Positions 33,732-42,789 of a stretch of DNA of 64,000 nucleotides are shown here, piece after piece. The position numbers and the translations under genes are program-made. The DNA lies in contig DAOPYN010000018.1 of the NCBI GenBank assembly GCA_035352895.1, forward strand, positions 1 through 64,000, given 5' to 3'. The first letter of the stretch is position 1. The number at the start of each line of letters is the position of its first letter. The notes beneath the pieces are model-generated. The model was not told the origin of the DNA, searched no databases, and saw only the letters and a list, made by a program, of their open reading frames with translations. The DNA is from UBA5070 sp035352895. Lineage in GTDB: Bacteria > Fibrobacterota > Fibrobacteria > UBA5070.

Positions 33732-36700
33732 GCCACCCCAGGGCCGGACGGAGGATGTTGCGTCGCATCGTGAGGCGAACGCTTCTGGTGCTCCTCCTGG
33801 CCGCCCTGGGAGTTTTCCTCTGGCGTACCGCATCCCAAGCCGCCAGGACGTGGCTGGATTCCTCCCACTCCATGGCGGGCTGGTCGTGGCACCTCTTCGG
33901 CGGCCGCTGGGAGGACGAATCGACGTTCATCGTGGACTCGGCCGTCGTATCCGGAACTCCGGTTTCCCTTGGGATCGACCGGATCCGCATCCGCTGGGGG
34001 GCGCGCCAGGGCGGCTTCCTCTCCCCCGTCGGCGCGGACATCTCCCTGGGCAAGGTGGATGCGCAAATCCATCCACGGAAGTCGCAGGAAAAGACATCCG
34101 GCGACCTTTCGTTCCCCCTGGGCGACTTGCCCCTGGGAGCAAGCCTGGAGGTCGATTCGCTGTTCGTCCGCGGAGGCGAGCCGGCGCGAACGCGACTTCT
34201 CGGAGTCGTGCTCGGACTCCGCGCTTCGGTCGAATCTCCACGGTCGATGGCCATGTCCGTGCGGAAACTGGAGTCACCCCTGGTCGCGGCCCAGGCTTCC
34301 GTGGTCGTTCGCGCCGACTGGAACCAACCCGACAGCCTGTTGGTGCGCCTGGGAACGGATGTGGGCTCCGGATGCTGCGCCCAGGACACCCTGCGAGGCG
34401 AGTTCAGTCTCTCCAGAGCGAACCTGTCGAAGGGGCGGGGAAAGCTTTCTGTGCGCATCGACGCATCCCGTTCGTGGCAGGAAGCCCTTCCCGCACTGGC
34501 CAAGGCCCCCGCACTGCGGCAACTGTCGTTGGAATTGGACGCGTCGCGCACGGACTCCACGCTGATCGGCTACCTGCAGCTGGGGATGTCCTCGGACTCC
34601 ATCCTGTTCATTCCACCTCTGGACCTTTCCCTTTCCGCCACGGCCGACGGCAGGAAGGGCTCCGCTTCCCTGCGTGCCTGGCGCAGGGACGGCACGGGAG
34701 ATTCGGCGAACCTCGAAGCGGACCTGGCGACGGAATTCGGCAAAGGGGGCCCCGCGGCATCCCGTGCGAAGGGCCTGGTGACCATCCGGGGACTCGGGAT
34801 GCCCCTGCGTCGTTTCCAGCACCCGTTCGACGGCAGGATCGCCATCAACTCGCTGGATCGGCAAGGAGCGGTGGCCACCTACACCACCCGGGCCGGCTCG
34901 GTGTTCGATGCCCAGGCCACCTGGAAACCGCTCCACTGGAGCCTGGTCGCGCAGATCGCACCCGAAGAGCCCTGGGCGGTGGCTTGGGTGGACTCCCTCC
35001 ACATGCTGGGCAAGGGGACCATCCACGGCAGGGATTCCGCGGGGGGCGCCCTTTTCCACGTCCTGGCCAGGGACCCGCGCATCCGTCCGCTGCTGCGTCT
35101 GGACAGCCTCCAGACATCGTTGTGGATCGGCGCCGGTCCCGTCCTGGTCTTCCAGGGGATCCAGGCGGACGCCGGGTCGCACCGCTGGCTTGGGTCCGGC
35201 CGGATCGCGATCCGGGATTCGACCGTGCACTTCGAACTGTCCCCCGCGATGGATTCGGCGGCCTTCGCCAGGCTGGATGCCAAGTTCTCCGGACAGGTCG
35301 GCATCGTCGGCCGGAACTTCCCATCTGAAGGCCTTCCGCTCGACCTTCCCGTGGCGCCGACATTCCCTGTCCGCGCCGATGCCGATATCGTCTTCGTTCC
35401 AACCGCCAACCACCGCAGCGTCGCTTCCATCCGAGCCTCCCTGCGCGGAAGTCCTTCGGGCGATCCCGCCCGTGGCGACTCCCTGGTGGCGGGGGTCGAT
35501 CTGCGGATCGCGGATTCGTCGATCAAGGTCCAGGATCTGTCCATCCGGTTGGGAGCCTCCTCGCTGACGGGTAAGGTCGCCCTCTCCAAGGGAACCACGA
35601 CATGGATCCTGGACACCCTGGCGATCGCCACGCCCGGCCTGGACTTGTCGCGCCTGTCCGGTCTGTCGCCTCGCATTCCCGAGCTGGTGGGCTCCGTGGA
35701 AGGGCATCTGGGATCCATCCGCGGCCAGGGAGTGAACGCAGACCTCCGTGCGATCCGGCCCGGAATCCGGAAACCGGAAGGCCTGGTCGTTCTGCCTGAC
35801 CTGTTCCTGTGGGGCGAGCGCGATACGCTGCATCTTGGCGGATGGCTCCCGCTGCCCGGTGGACGAACCCCGTTTCGGCTGACGGCCACGGACCTTTGGC
35901 AGTCCACTCCCCGCCTGGATCTGGTGGCCTACTGGGGCGATGTCCTTCGCCTCAAGGCCCAGGGAACCTTCGCCGACAAACGGAACCTCGCCATCGACTG
36001 GCAGCTGGACGGCAACGCCCAGGTCCCAGGTACCGACGTGAGGCTGAAGGATCTTCTGGTCCAGGGCGAGTTCGGTGGAACCGTTGGCCCCAAGGGTTTC
36101 GCATGGAAGGCATCGGCCACGGGACGGAAGGGCACCTTCCAGCCCATCGCGGGCCTTCCCCTGGAACTGAGGTTCGAGGCGCACGCCAACCCGCAACGCG
36201 TGGCCATCACCCAAGCCACCCTGTCCGGTGCGCAGAACGGCACCCTGCAAGCCACGGCGGGGATGGACCTCGCCACCAAGGCCTACTCCCTGAACGCCCA
36301 CGCCAAGGACCTGCGGGTGGATCTTTCCGCCGACCGCACCATCCGCATCGGGAACCTGGACGTGTCCAAGACGGACAATTCCCGTCTGGTAATGCTCGCG
36401 CAATCCGCGTCCTACCGGCAGGGATTCCCGGAAGGGCAGACCATGGAAGTCCACGTGGGCAAGGCCGACCTCTCCTTCGGCCAGTCCAAGGACTGGCGCC
36501 AATTGGCGGGCAGGATCGATGTCGATCGCGCCCTGTTCACCAGGGACTTCGCGAGTCCCAAATCCCTGTGGATGGCCAGCATGGACGCGATGCGCGGCAA
36601 GCGGAAGGCCGAAGCCGCGGGCAACACGACCCCCCTGATGCTGGATCTGCGCATCGCATCCCTCGGGGATTCCATCCTGGTGAGGAACAATCTGGGCACC

Positions 36701-37570
36701 GGGCGCCTGCGGTTCGACCTGTCGGTTTCCGGCCCGAGCTCGGCTCCCATCCTCAACGGCTTCTTCGCCGCCGACTCCGAGGGCGGACGATTCGGGTACC
36801 TGGGCAGCAAGTTCAACATCGACACATTGCGAGTGGACTGGGACAACTCGGACGTGCATCGGGGGAAATTCTCGCTGTCCGGATTCCGGACCATCCGGCG
36901 GTCGTGCTCGGAATCGAAGGACGAACCCACCCCGCTGTTCGAGGAAACCTGCGAACTGCGACTATCGGCTGCGGGCAACCTGGAGGATCCCCGCCTGCGC
37001 AGACTGGTTTCCAACTGCGCCCAGGCTCGTTCCGGGGACGACGGCACCGTGGGTGCCGCCGTGGCGCTGGCCACGGGTTGCTACCCGCAGCAGGACAAGA
37101 CCCTCACCATGGGATCCATCGTCAAGGGACAGGCCCAGTCCGTGCTCGGAGAATCCGGAAAGAACTTCGTCAACGACCTTCTGGCCAAGCAGCTGGCGAG
37201 TTCCCGGGACGACGCCCGCTGGCTTCCCGATTCCATCCTCCTGACGGAGATCCCCACCGGAACGACCCGCGACCAGTTGGGACTCATGGCGCTCTACCAC
37301 ATCACCTCGGACCTCGACGCCGCCGGAACCTACCAGCACACCTTCGGACAGGCGACCGCCCTGTCCAGGGCCAAGCCCCAGCTCTACGACAACTACGGCC
37401 TGAGCCTGCGCTACAACATCCCGTTCGCCTGGATCGAGGAATCCTCGGTGCGGGATCGCCTGGCGCGAAGGGTGTTCCTGCAGGCGGACGTGGGCCAATC
37501 CCTGGACGACAACAGCCGCCGCAAGACCACCGTCCAGCCATCGTTGCGCTATCGTTGGGAGTTCTGGTGA
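33728..37570 (+). CDS. tamB: TamB-family (DUF490) intermembrane protein
   Basis: 1280-residue protein with an N-terminal inner-membrane helix (about 17-35, after a basic MSHPRAGRRMLRRIVRR) and a very long repetitive beta-strand region. A C-terminal DUF490 domain contains NLGTGRLRFDLSVSG, FGYLGSKFNIDTLRVDW and a final strand LRYRWEFW ending in an aromatic, as expected for docking to an Omp85 barrel. TamB spans the periplasm as a beta-taco lipid conduit and works with TamA. ATG 33728 overlaps the previous stop (ATGA), and its stop overlaps the GTG of the Omp85 gene. Confidence 0.88.
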   Translation: MSHPRAGRRMLRRIVRRTLLVLLLAALGVFLWRTASQAARTWLDSSHSMAGWSWHLFGGRWEDESTFIVDSAVVSGTPVSLGIDRIRIRWGARQGGFLSPVGADISLGKVDAQIHPRKSQEKTSGDLSFPLGDLPLGASLEVDSLFVRGGEPARTRLLGVVLGLRASVESPRSMAMSVRKLESPLVAAQASVVVRADWNQPDSLLVRLGTDVGSGCCAQDTLRGEFSLSRANLSKGRGKLSVRIDASRSWQEALPALAKAPALRQLSLELDASRTDSTLIGYLQLGMSSDSILFIPPLDLSLSATADGRKGSASLRAWRRDGTGDSANLEADLATEFGKGGPAASRAKGLVTIRGLGMPLRRFQHPFDGRIAINSLDRQGAVATYTTRAGSVFDAQATWKPLHWSLVAQIAPEEPWAVAWVDSLHMLGKGTIHGRDSAGGALFHVLARDPRIRPLLRLDSLQTSLWIGAGPVLVFQGIQADAGSHRWLGSGRIAIRDSTVHFELSPAMDSAAFARLDAKFSGQVGIVGRNFPSEGLPLDLPVAPTFPVRADADIVFVPTANHRSVASIRASLRGSPSGDPARGDSLVAGVDLRIADSSIKVQDLSIRLGASSLTGKVALSKGTTTWILDTLAIATPGLDLSRLSGLSPRIPELVGSVEGHLGSIRGQGVNADLRAIRPGIRKPEGLVVLPDLFLWGERDTLHLGGWLPLPGGRTPFRLTATDLWQSTPRLDLVAYWGDVLRLKAQGTFADKRNLAIDWQLDGNAQVPGTDVRLKDLLVQGEFGGTVGPKGFAWKASATGRKGTFQPIAGLPLELRFEAHANPQRVAITQATLSGAQNGTLQATAGMDLATKAYSLNAHAKDLRVDLSADRTIRIGNLDVSKTDNSRLVMLAQSASYRQGFPEGQTMEVHVGKADLSFGQSKDWRQLAGRIDVDRALFTRDFASPKSLWMASMDAMRGKRKAEAAGNTTPLMLDLRIASLGDSILVRNNLGTGRLRFDLSVSGPSSAPILNGFFAADSEGGRFGYLGSKFNIDTLRVDWDNSDVHRGKFSLSGFRTIRRSCSESKDEPTPLFEETCELRLSAAGNLEDPRLRRLVSNCAQARSGDDGTVGAAVALATGCYPQQDKTLTMGSIVKGQAQSVLGESGKNFVNDLLAKQLASSRDDARWLPDSILLTEIPTGTTRDQLGLMALYHITSDLDAAGTYQHTFGQATALSRAKPQLYDNYGLSLRYNIPFAWIEESSVRDRLARRVFLQADVGQSLDDNSRRKTTVQPSLRYRWEFW

Positions 37571-39297
37571 ACATCCTCAGGTCCATCCTCCCGCTGGCGG
37601 TGGCCGCCGCCGCTGGGACGGAATACGTCATCGCCCAACCCGGACAGCTGGGAAAGAGCCGCATCGCCGAACTGATGGAGGCACCCGACCATCTCGCCCG
37701 CATGGATCGCGCGGATCGGGAACTGTGGTTGGAACAGTCCTGCGCCAGGGTGGCTCAGACCGCCCAGTCCGAAGGCTTCCTGGACGCATCGTGCCAGGCC
37801 TCGGCCGGTCGGATCGATTCGCTGGAAGATCGGGCCGTGGTGCGCGTCGACTATTCGCAGGGACCCATCTACCGCGTCGGGAAGGTCGAACTCTCCTTCA
37901 TCGACCACCCCACCGGTGCCGTTCCCCACCCGGCGAGCCTTCCGGTCCGGACCGGAGAGAAGTTCGAACAGACCCAGATCGTCTACATGCTCCAGGAGGT
38001 CCAGCAGTTCTACCGCCGTGCCGGCTGGCTCGATGCGAGCGTGGTGCAGAACCTGTCCATCGCGAGGGATTCCCAGAGGGTGGACCTGCGCCTGGATGTC
38101 GATCTCGGAAGGCTCGCGATCTTTTCCGGGATGGAGATCCGGTTCTTCGGCCAGCATCTCACCCCATCCTCGAGGATCGCCGAACTCTGGACCCTCCGGC
38201 CCGGCGACACCATCCGCAACCAGGACATCGCCTGGTTCCAGCGGAAGATCGCCCAGACTCGATTGTTCAACCAGGTGCGTCTGGATCGCGTCCCCGCCCG
38301 TGCGGACACCCAGCGGACCGACCTTCGATTGGATCTGACCGAGCGGATTCCCGGCAGCCTCGAATTCGCGCTTTCCTGGGAGCCCATGTTCGGTTGGGGA
38401 CTGGGCGGGACCGTGCGCCACCAGAACGTGGAAGGCACCTTCAACGCCCTGTCGCTGGATGCGCGCATTGCCGAACACCAGCAGCGCGCTCGACTGGGCG
38501 CAGGCACTCCCCTCCTGTGGGGGACCCCGATCTCCCTGGACCTCGGCCTGGGGATCGTGCAGCAGCGGGCGCAACTTCCCGATTCCACGCTCCTGCGCCA
38601 GATTACCTTGTCCACCGACGGAACCTTCTCCTACCAGCCCACGGACTGGTCCACGATTTCGCTGGGTCTGGAGACCGAACGGCTCACCAAATATCCCATG
38701 ACGGGTGGAAACCGCGTGGAGTACATGTTCCAGACCCAGCTGGGCGGCGCCTTGGATTTCCGCGACGAGCCGTTCGACCCCATGGAAGGTTGGATCCTGC
38801 GACCCACCCTGGGTTGGGGCGTGCAGTTCGGCAACGACACGTCCTACGTCTGGACCCAGGCGGAAGGCCGGTACTACCTTCCGCTGTTCTGGAGGTTCAG
38901 TTCGGCCTTCGCCGTGGAAGGTGGATACTTCTTCAACAACACCACACTGGACGGCTCCACCGTCCTGTGGACCGGCGGTCCCGGCACGGTGCGTTCGTAC
39001 AGCTACCAGGAGTTGAGGTTCAGCCCGCCGCCCGGATACGGATACCGCCCCAGGATGCTCCGCTCCAGCGGAGAGTTGCGCATGAGCCTTCCCTGGAGCA
39101 CCCAGATCGTGGGGTTCCTGGACGTGGCCAGGCTGTGGAACCTCGGCGAACACCCGGACTACTTCGACGCTTCCACCGCCAAGATCGGCTACGGTGTCGG
39201 CCTGCGCAAGCGGATCAGCCTGCTCTCGCTTCGCCTGGATTTCTGCTTCGGGAGGGGCTCGGAGGTCTTCGCCTTCGATCTCGCCCAGGCCATCTGA
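37567..39297 (+). CDS. tamA: TamA/BamA-like Omp85 outer-membrane protein
   Basis: 576 residues. A signal peptide (NILRSILPLAVAAAAG) is followed by about three POTRA-like beta-alpha repeats (about 70-255, e.g. YRVGKVELSFI, LQEVQQFYRRAGWLDAS). A 16-strand-type barrel follows, with GGTVRHQNVEGTFNALSLD and the Omp85 lid motif region GPGTVRSYSYQELR. It probably forms the outer-membrane half of the Tam complex with TamB, which overlaps it by GTGA at 37567. It is not the essential BamA by context. ATP-independent phospholipid or autotransporter handling is the known family role. Confidence 0.87.
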   Translation: MNILRSILPLAVAAAAGTEYVIAQPGQLGKSRIAELMEAPDHLARMDRADRELWLEQSCARVAQTAQSEGFLDASCQASAGRIDSLEDRAVVRVDYSQGPIYRVGKVELSFIDHPTGAVPHPASLPVRTGEKFEQTQIVYMLQEVQQFYRRAGWLDASVVQNLSIARDSQRVDLRLDVDLGRLAIFSGMEIRFFGQHLTPSSRIAELWTLRPGDTIRNQDIAWFQRKIAQTRLFNQVRLDRVPARADTQRTDLRLDLTERIPGSLEFALSWEPMFGWGLGGTVRHQNVEGTFNALSLDARIAEHQQRARLGAGTPLLWGTPISLDLGLGIVQQRAQLPDSTLLRQITLSTDGTFSYQPTDWSTISLGLETERLTKYPMTGGNRVEYMFQTQLGGALDFRDEPFDPMEGWILRPTLGWGVQFGNDTSYVWTQAEGRYYLPLFWRFSSAFAVEGGYFFNNTTLDGSTVLWTGGPGTVRSYSYQELRFSPPPGYGYRPRMLRSSGELRMSLPWSTQIVGFLDVARLWNLGEHPDYFDASTAKIGYGVGLRKRISLLSLRLDFCFGRGSEVFAFDLAQAI

Positions 39298-39307
39298 GGA
39301 GACCTCC

Positions 39308-40312
39308 ATGCGTCAACCCATCCTGATCACCCTGGGCGACCCCAACGGCGTCGGTCCGCGGACGGTCGCTTCCCTCTTCCATCGACGCGATCTGTCGAGG
39401 ATGGGACTGGTGGTGGTGGGCGAGATCCCAACCTTGTCGCGGGCCCTGGCCGCGGAATCTGTGGATCTTCCCGTCCGCGAGTGGACCCCGGGAGAAGCCC
39501 CGGGAGAAGCCGTTTCCTGTCTCGTTCCTTCCGGTCTGCCGGAGGGAAGGATCGAGCCTGGAACCCCCACACGGTGGAGCGGCGCGGTTTCCTTGGCGTG
39601 CGTGGACCTGGCCACGGACCTTTGCATGGCAGGGAAGGCGCGGGCGATGGTCACCGCCCCCCTGGCCAAGGAGGCCGTGGACCTCGTGCTTCCGGGCTTT
39701 TCCGGCCACACGGGACACATCGCACGCCGCACGGGAGCCAAGGAGCATTGCCTTTCCCTGGTCCACGGGAAGATGTGGGCGGCCTTCGTGACCACCCACA
39801 TCGCCCTGCGCGACGTGCCCGGTGCCGTCTCCACCGAAGGGATCCTCTCCACCACCCGGCTCCTCCACCGCGCGCTGGTGGAATCGGGAACCGCCAGCCC
39901 CCGCATCGGAATCGCGGGCCTGAATCCCCACGCGGGCGAACACGGACTGTTCGGGGACGAGGAGGGCAGGATCGTGGAACCCGCGGTGGCCGCCGCCCGT
40001 TCGGAAGGAATGGACGCCATCGGACCGTTGCCCGCCGACGTGGTCTTCCCCATGCTCAAGGCGGGACGGCTGGACGGCGTGGTGAGCCTCTACCACGACC
40101 AGGGACACCCGGTGATGAAGACCCTCGCCTTCGATTTCCGCAAGGGGAAGGTGCGGGGCGTGAACGCGACCCTCGGTCTTCCCATCGTCCGCACCAGCCC
40201 CGACCACGGGACCGGCTTCGACATCGCCTGGCGCGATCATGCCGACAACGGAAGCCTCGTTGACGCCTTGCGTCTGGCCCACCGGATGTCGTCCCGCCGC
40301 GTCCGCTCGTGA
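39308..40312 (+). CDS. pdxA: 4-hydroxythreonine-4-phosphate dehydrogenase PdxA
   Basis: NAD-dependent enzyme of the DXP-dependent pyridoxal phosphate pathway, 334 residues. Opening block ITLGDPNGVGPRT, then TAPLAKEAVDL, and metal-binding histidines in FSGHTGHIAR, GLNPHAGEHG and SLYHDQGHPVMK are all present, together with GLPIVRTSPDHGTGFD. GGAG lies about seven bases before ATG 39308. It is 10 bases downstream of tamA and overlaps queG by GTGA. The partner PdxJ is not in view. Confidence 0.94.
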   Translation: MRQPILITLGDPNGVGPRTVASLFHRRDLSRMGLVVVGEIPTLSRALAAESVDLPVREWTPGEAPGEAVSCLVPSGLPEGRIEPGTPTRWSGAVSLACVDLATDLCMAGKARAMVTAPLAKEAVDLVLPGFSGHTGHIARRTGAKEHCLSLVHGKMWAAFVTTHIALRDVPGAVSTEGILSTTRLLHRALVESGTASPRIGIAGLNPHAGEHGLFGDEEGRIVEPAVAAARSEGMDAIGPLPADVVFPMLKAGRLDGVVSLYHDQGHPVMKTLAFDFRKGKVRGVNATLGLPIVRTSPDHGTGFDIAWRDHADNGSLVDALRLAHRMSSRRVRS

Positions 40313-41340
40313 CGGAATCCGTCCGATCGGCGCTCGCCGCCATCCTGGAAGCCCACGGCCTGGAGGGAGACGTCGCGCCGATTTCCCGCGACCGATTCGC
40401 CTCGCGCGAACCCCGCGTGCGCGAATGGATCGACTCGGGGTGCCACGGAACCATGTCCTGGCTGGCCACCAGCGTGGAACCCCGGGTGGCTCCCTGGGTG
40501 GAGTGGCCCTGGGCGAAGTCGTTCGTGGTGGTGAAGCTCCCCTACGGCCTTCCCACCCCGGGCTCCAGCGGGGCGTCCCCCCGGATCGCCGGTTACGCTC
40601 GGGGGCGCGACTACCACTACCGCATGGAAGGGATCCTTAAGAAGCTCCAATCCGAACTGGAGACCGCCTTCCCCGGATCCCGAAGCTTCCGCTTCGCCGA
40701 CGACCAGCATCTTCCCGAGGTGGAGATGGGCGTGCAGGCGGGGCTGGGATGGCGAGGGCGGAACACCCTCCTGTTGACCCGGCATGGGTCCGCATTCCAT
40801 CTGGGCGGACTGCTCTGGTCGGTGGATGTCGATTCCTTCCCTCCCCCCCACCGCGACCACTGCGGCACCTGTTCGGCATGCGTGGACGCGTGCCCCACCG
40901 GGGCCCTTTCCACGACCGGCTGTCTGGATGCCCGAAGATGCCTTTCCCACTGGAACATCGAGGATCGCGCCACCACCGAGGGAATCCCAGCCCAGGCCGC
41001 CCGAGGGGAAGTCTACGGCTGCGACATCTGCCAGCAGGTCTGTCCGTGGAACCGCGGGATCCAGGTGGAGGACGCCCTTCCCCCGACATGGCCCGTCACC
41101 TGGGAGGAGTGGGTGGATCTGTGCCGACCGGGAGGCGGATTCCAATCCCTGTTCACCAAGACGCCCCTGCGTCGCTCCGGTCGCCACAAGACCCTCAAGG
41201 TCCTGCTGCGCAACCTCTGGAACCTGTCGCCCTCCCGCGCCCGGGAGCTGTCGGTGCGGGTGCTGGAAACCGAAACCCATCAACCCTTGCGGGAATGGAT
41301 CCGTTCCACCCTGGACGATCCGCCCGCGAAGCCGCTCTGA
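40309..41340 (+). CDS. queG: Epoxyqueuosine reductase QueG
   Basis: Cobalamin- and Fe-S-dependent enzyme performing the last step of queuosine synthesis, reducing epoxyqueuosine in tRNA; it complements queA at 5283-6365. At 343 residues it carries the catalytic-acid region FADDQHLPE (D131/D132), GLGWRGRNTLLL, and cluster cysteines C185/C188/C191/C195 (CGTCSACVDACP) and C238/C241/C245 (CDICQQVCPWN). The C-terminal HEAT-like helical part is short. GTG 40309 overlaps the pdxA stop. Confidence 0.94.
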   Translation: MTESVRSALAAILEAHGLEGDVAPISRDRFASREPRVREWIDSGCHGTMSWLATSVEPRVAPWVEWPWAKSFVVVKLPYGLPTPGSSGASPRIAGYARGRDYHYRMEGILKKLQSELETAFPGSRSFRFADDQHLPEVEMGVQAGLGWRGRNTLLLTRHGSAFHLGGLLWSVDVDSFPPPHRDHCGTCSACVDACPTGALSTTGCLDARRCLSHWNIEDRATTEGIPAQAARGEVYGCDICQQVCPWNRGIQVEDALPPTWPVTWEEWVDLCRPGGGFQSLFTKTPLRRSGRHKTLKVLLRNLWNLSPSRARELSVRVLETETHQPLREWIRSTLDDPPAKPL

Positions 41341-41341
41341 A

Positions 41342-42367
41342 TCAGTGGAAATCGCAGGCGGTGTCGCCGGGCTGCGAGACCATGTCGGCCCTGCGCAGCC
41401 GCTCTTCGAGAAGGATGGCCCCTTGGTCGGCGGGGTAGATCGCCAGGTATTCGCGGATGGAATACCATCCCCTGCAAGGCCACCCCAGCCTCCATTGGCT
41501 GACCGCGATCCCCCATCTCGCCCGATCCTTCAGTTCTCCCTTGCCCCGCTTGCGGACATGCTGGAACAGGTGCAAGGCCAGTCTGGCCGAATCCGGATTT
41601 CCCGCGACCAGCCGGGTCTGTGCCAGTTGGAATGCGCTGTGGAGCTGGTTGGAATCCAATTCCAGTGACCTCGCGTAGGCGGCCGCGGCCTGCCGGAATC
41701 CCTGCTCCAGTCCCAACACCGCACGGATGCGGTGGAAGGTCCCCAATCTGCGGAAATGCCCGGCATCCGGAGCTCGATGCCGCAGGGAGTCCTCGATGAT
41801 CGCCAAGGCCTTGTGGACGTTGAATTCCGTGAGGCGATCGGCCCAGTGGGGATGCTTCCATCCCACGTTGCGCTGGGCGAACTCCAGGAGCTCGTCCACA
41901 TCCATGCCAAGGCATGCGGAGGTGTCCGTGTCCACGACCTTCGCGAAGATGGCCGGAAGCGATCCGGTGATCGGCGAGACCGGCGAATCCATGATGGAAC
42001 GATGGGTCCCCGCCAGGACCACCTTCCCGGCGGGCGCGGAATAGAGGACAAAATACGGTACCACCCGGGTGGACGCGGATCCTCCCAACGCGCCTCCCGG
42101 CACGAAATGGTCCACCACCAGATGGTACTTGTGGATCGCCACGGTGGACTTGCCTTCCCGCCATTCGTACCGTCCCACGACCGCGTTCGAGCCCAGGACG
42201 GAGTCCACCTGCGCCGGCGCCAATCCCGGCACGATCCTGCGGACCTGGGGCTCGATCAGGAAGATCCGCCCCGCGAGGGCATCCGATGCCAGGAGCGATG
42301 CCAAGCCCAGCCAGGCAGCGGTCTTCGCCGGAAACGAAATGGCGATGGGGTGACGCGTCGTATGCAT
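41342..42367 (-). CDS. Secreted TPR-like protein of unknown function
   Basis: 341 residues from ATG 42367. The N-terminus (ISFPAKTAAWLGLASLLASDALA) looks like a cleavable signal peptide. A middle beta-rich region contains HKYHLVVDHFVPGG and VLAGTHRSIMDSP. The C-terminal 150 residues show helical pairs resembling TPR repeats (AAAAYARSLELDSNQLHSAFQLAQTRL is one, given here in description only of its spacing). I do not recognise the family. It ends one base past the queG stop, convergently. No ribosome site is evident, so the start is tentative. Confidence 0.6.
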   Translation of the reverse strand: MHTTRHPIAISFPAKTAAWLGLASLLASDALAGRIFLIEPQVRRIVPGLAPAQVDSVLGSNAVVGRYEWREGKSTVAIHKYHLVVDHFVPGGALGGSASTRVVPYFVLYSAPAGKVVLAGTHRSIMDSPVSPITGSLPAIFAKVVDTDTSACLGMDVDELLEFAQRNVGWKHPHWADRLTEFNVHKALAIIEDSLRHRAPDAGHFRRLGTFHRIRAVLGLEQGFRQAAAAYARSLELDSNQLHSAFQLAQTRLVAGNPDSARLALHLFQHVRKRGKGELKDRARWGIAVSQWRLGWPCRGWYSIREYLAIYPADQGAILLEERLRRADMVSQPGDTACDFH

Positions 42368-42551
42368 GTCAGCCAACAAACTAGTACGCTTGGCACGCCC
42401 GGTACGGCGGGTGTCCGGGGAGTCCTCCGTACCGATCCTTTCTTCTCGCAACCCATCCCTGGGGGGGTTACTTTTCACGACAGAACCGCCCTCCAACGAT
42501 TGCCCTGCTGCTCTGATGGCGGTTTTCATCTTCTCAACGAAGGAGCATTCC

Positions 42552-42764
42552 ATGAATATCAACAAGGCCGTCGACAAGGCATGGGAAACCAAGTCCCTCA
42601 AGGAGATCCTCGCCGCCCCGGTGGATGCGTTGGAAGGCGTGAGCGAAGCCGACGCGGTCAAGCTCAAGGAAGCGTTCGGGATCAAGACCGTGGCCGACCT
42701 CGCCGCCTGCAAGTACTTCCACTGGGCCGTGGCGATCAAGACCCTCGCCGAGCGCGAAGATTAG
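42552..42764 (+). CDS. 70-residue helix-hairpin-helix-like protein
   Basis: Small soluble protein of 70 residues, preceded by AAGGAG seven bases before ATG 42552. The sequence is helical: LEGVSEADAVKLKEAFGIKT, then VADLAACKYFHWAVAIKTLAE. The pattern is of a helix-hairpin-helix fold of the kind at the C-terminus of several DNA- or RNA-binding proteins (DUF4332-like). The function is unknown. It has its own upstream gap (184 bases) and is followed 25 bases later by the ABC transporter gene, so it may have an independent promoter and be well expressed. Confidence 0.7.
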   Translation: MNINKAVDKAWETKSLKEILAAPVDALEGVSEADAVKLKEAFGIKTVADLAACKYFHWAVAIKTLAERED

Positions 42765-42789
42765 TCCTCCACGGGTCGCCGCGAAGGTC

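Noticed and set aside
34274..36859. An 861-codon antisense frame within tamB
   Set aside because: tamB on the plus strand has the expected anchor, beta repeats and C-terminal domain; the antisense frame is Gly/Gln/Arg-rich without structure.
42485..42523. ACCGCC/GGCGGT inverted pair followed by TTTT before the 70-residue gene
   Set aside because: The stem is only six pairs with a 27-base loop and lies upstream of the gene it would terminate; too weak to call a terminator or leader attenuator.
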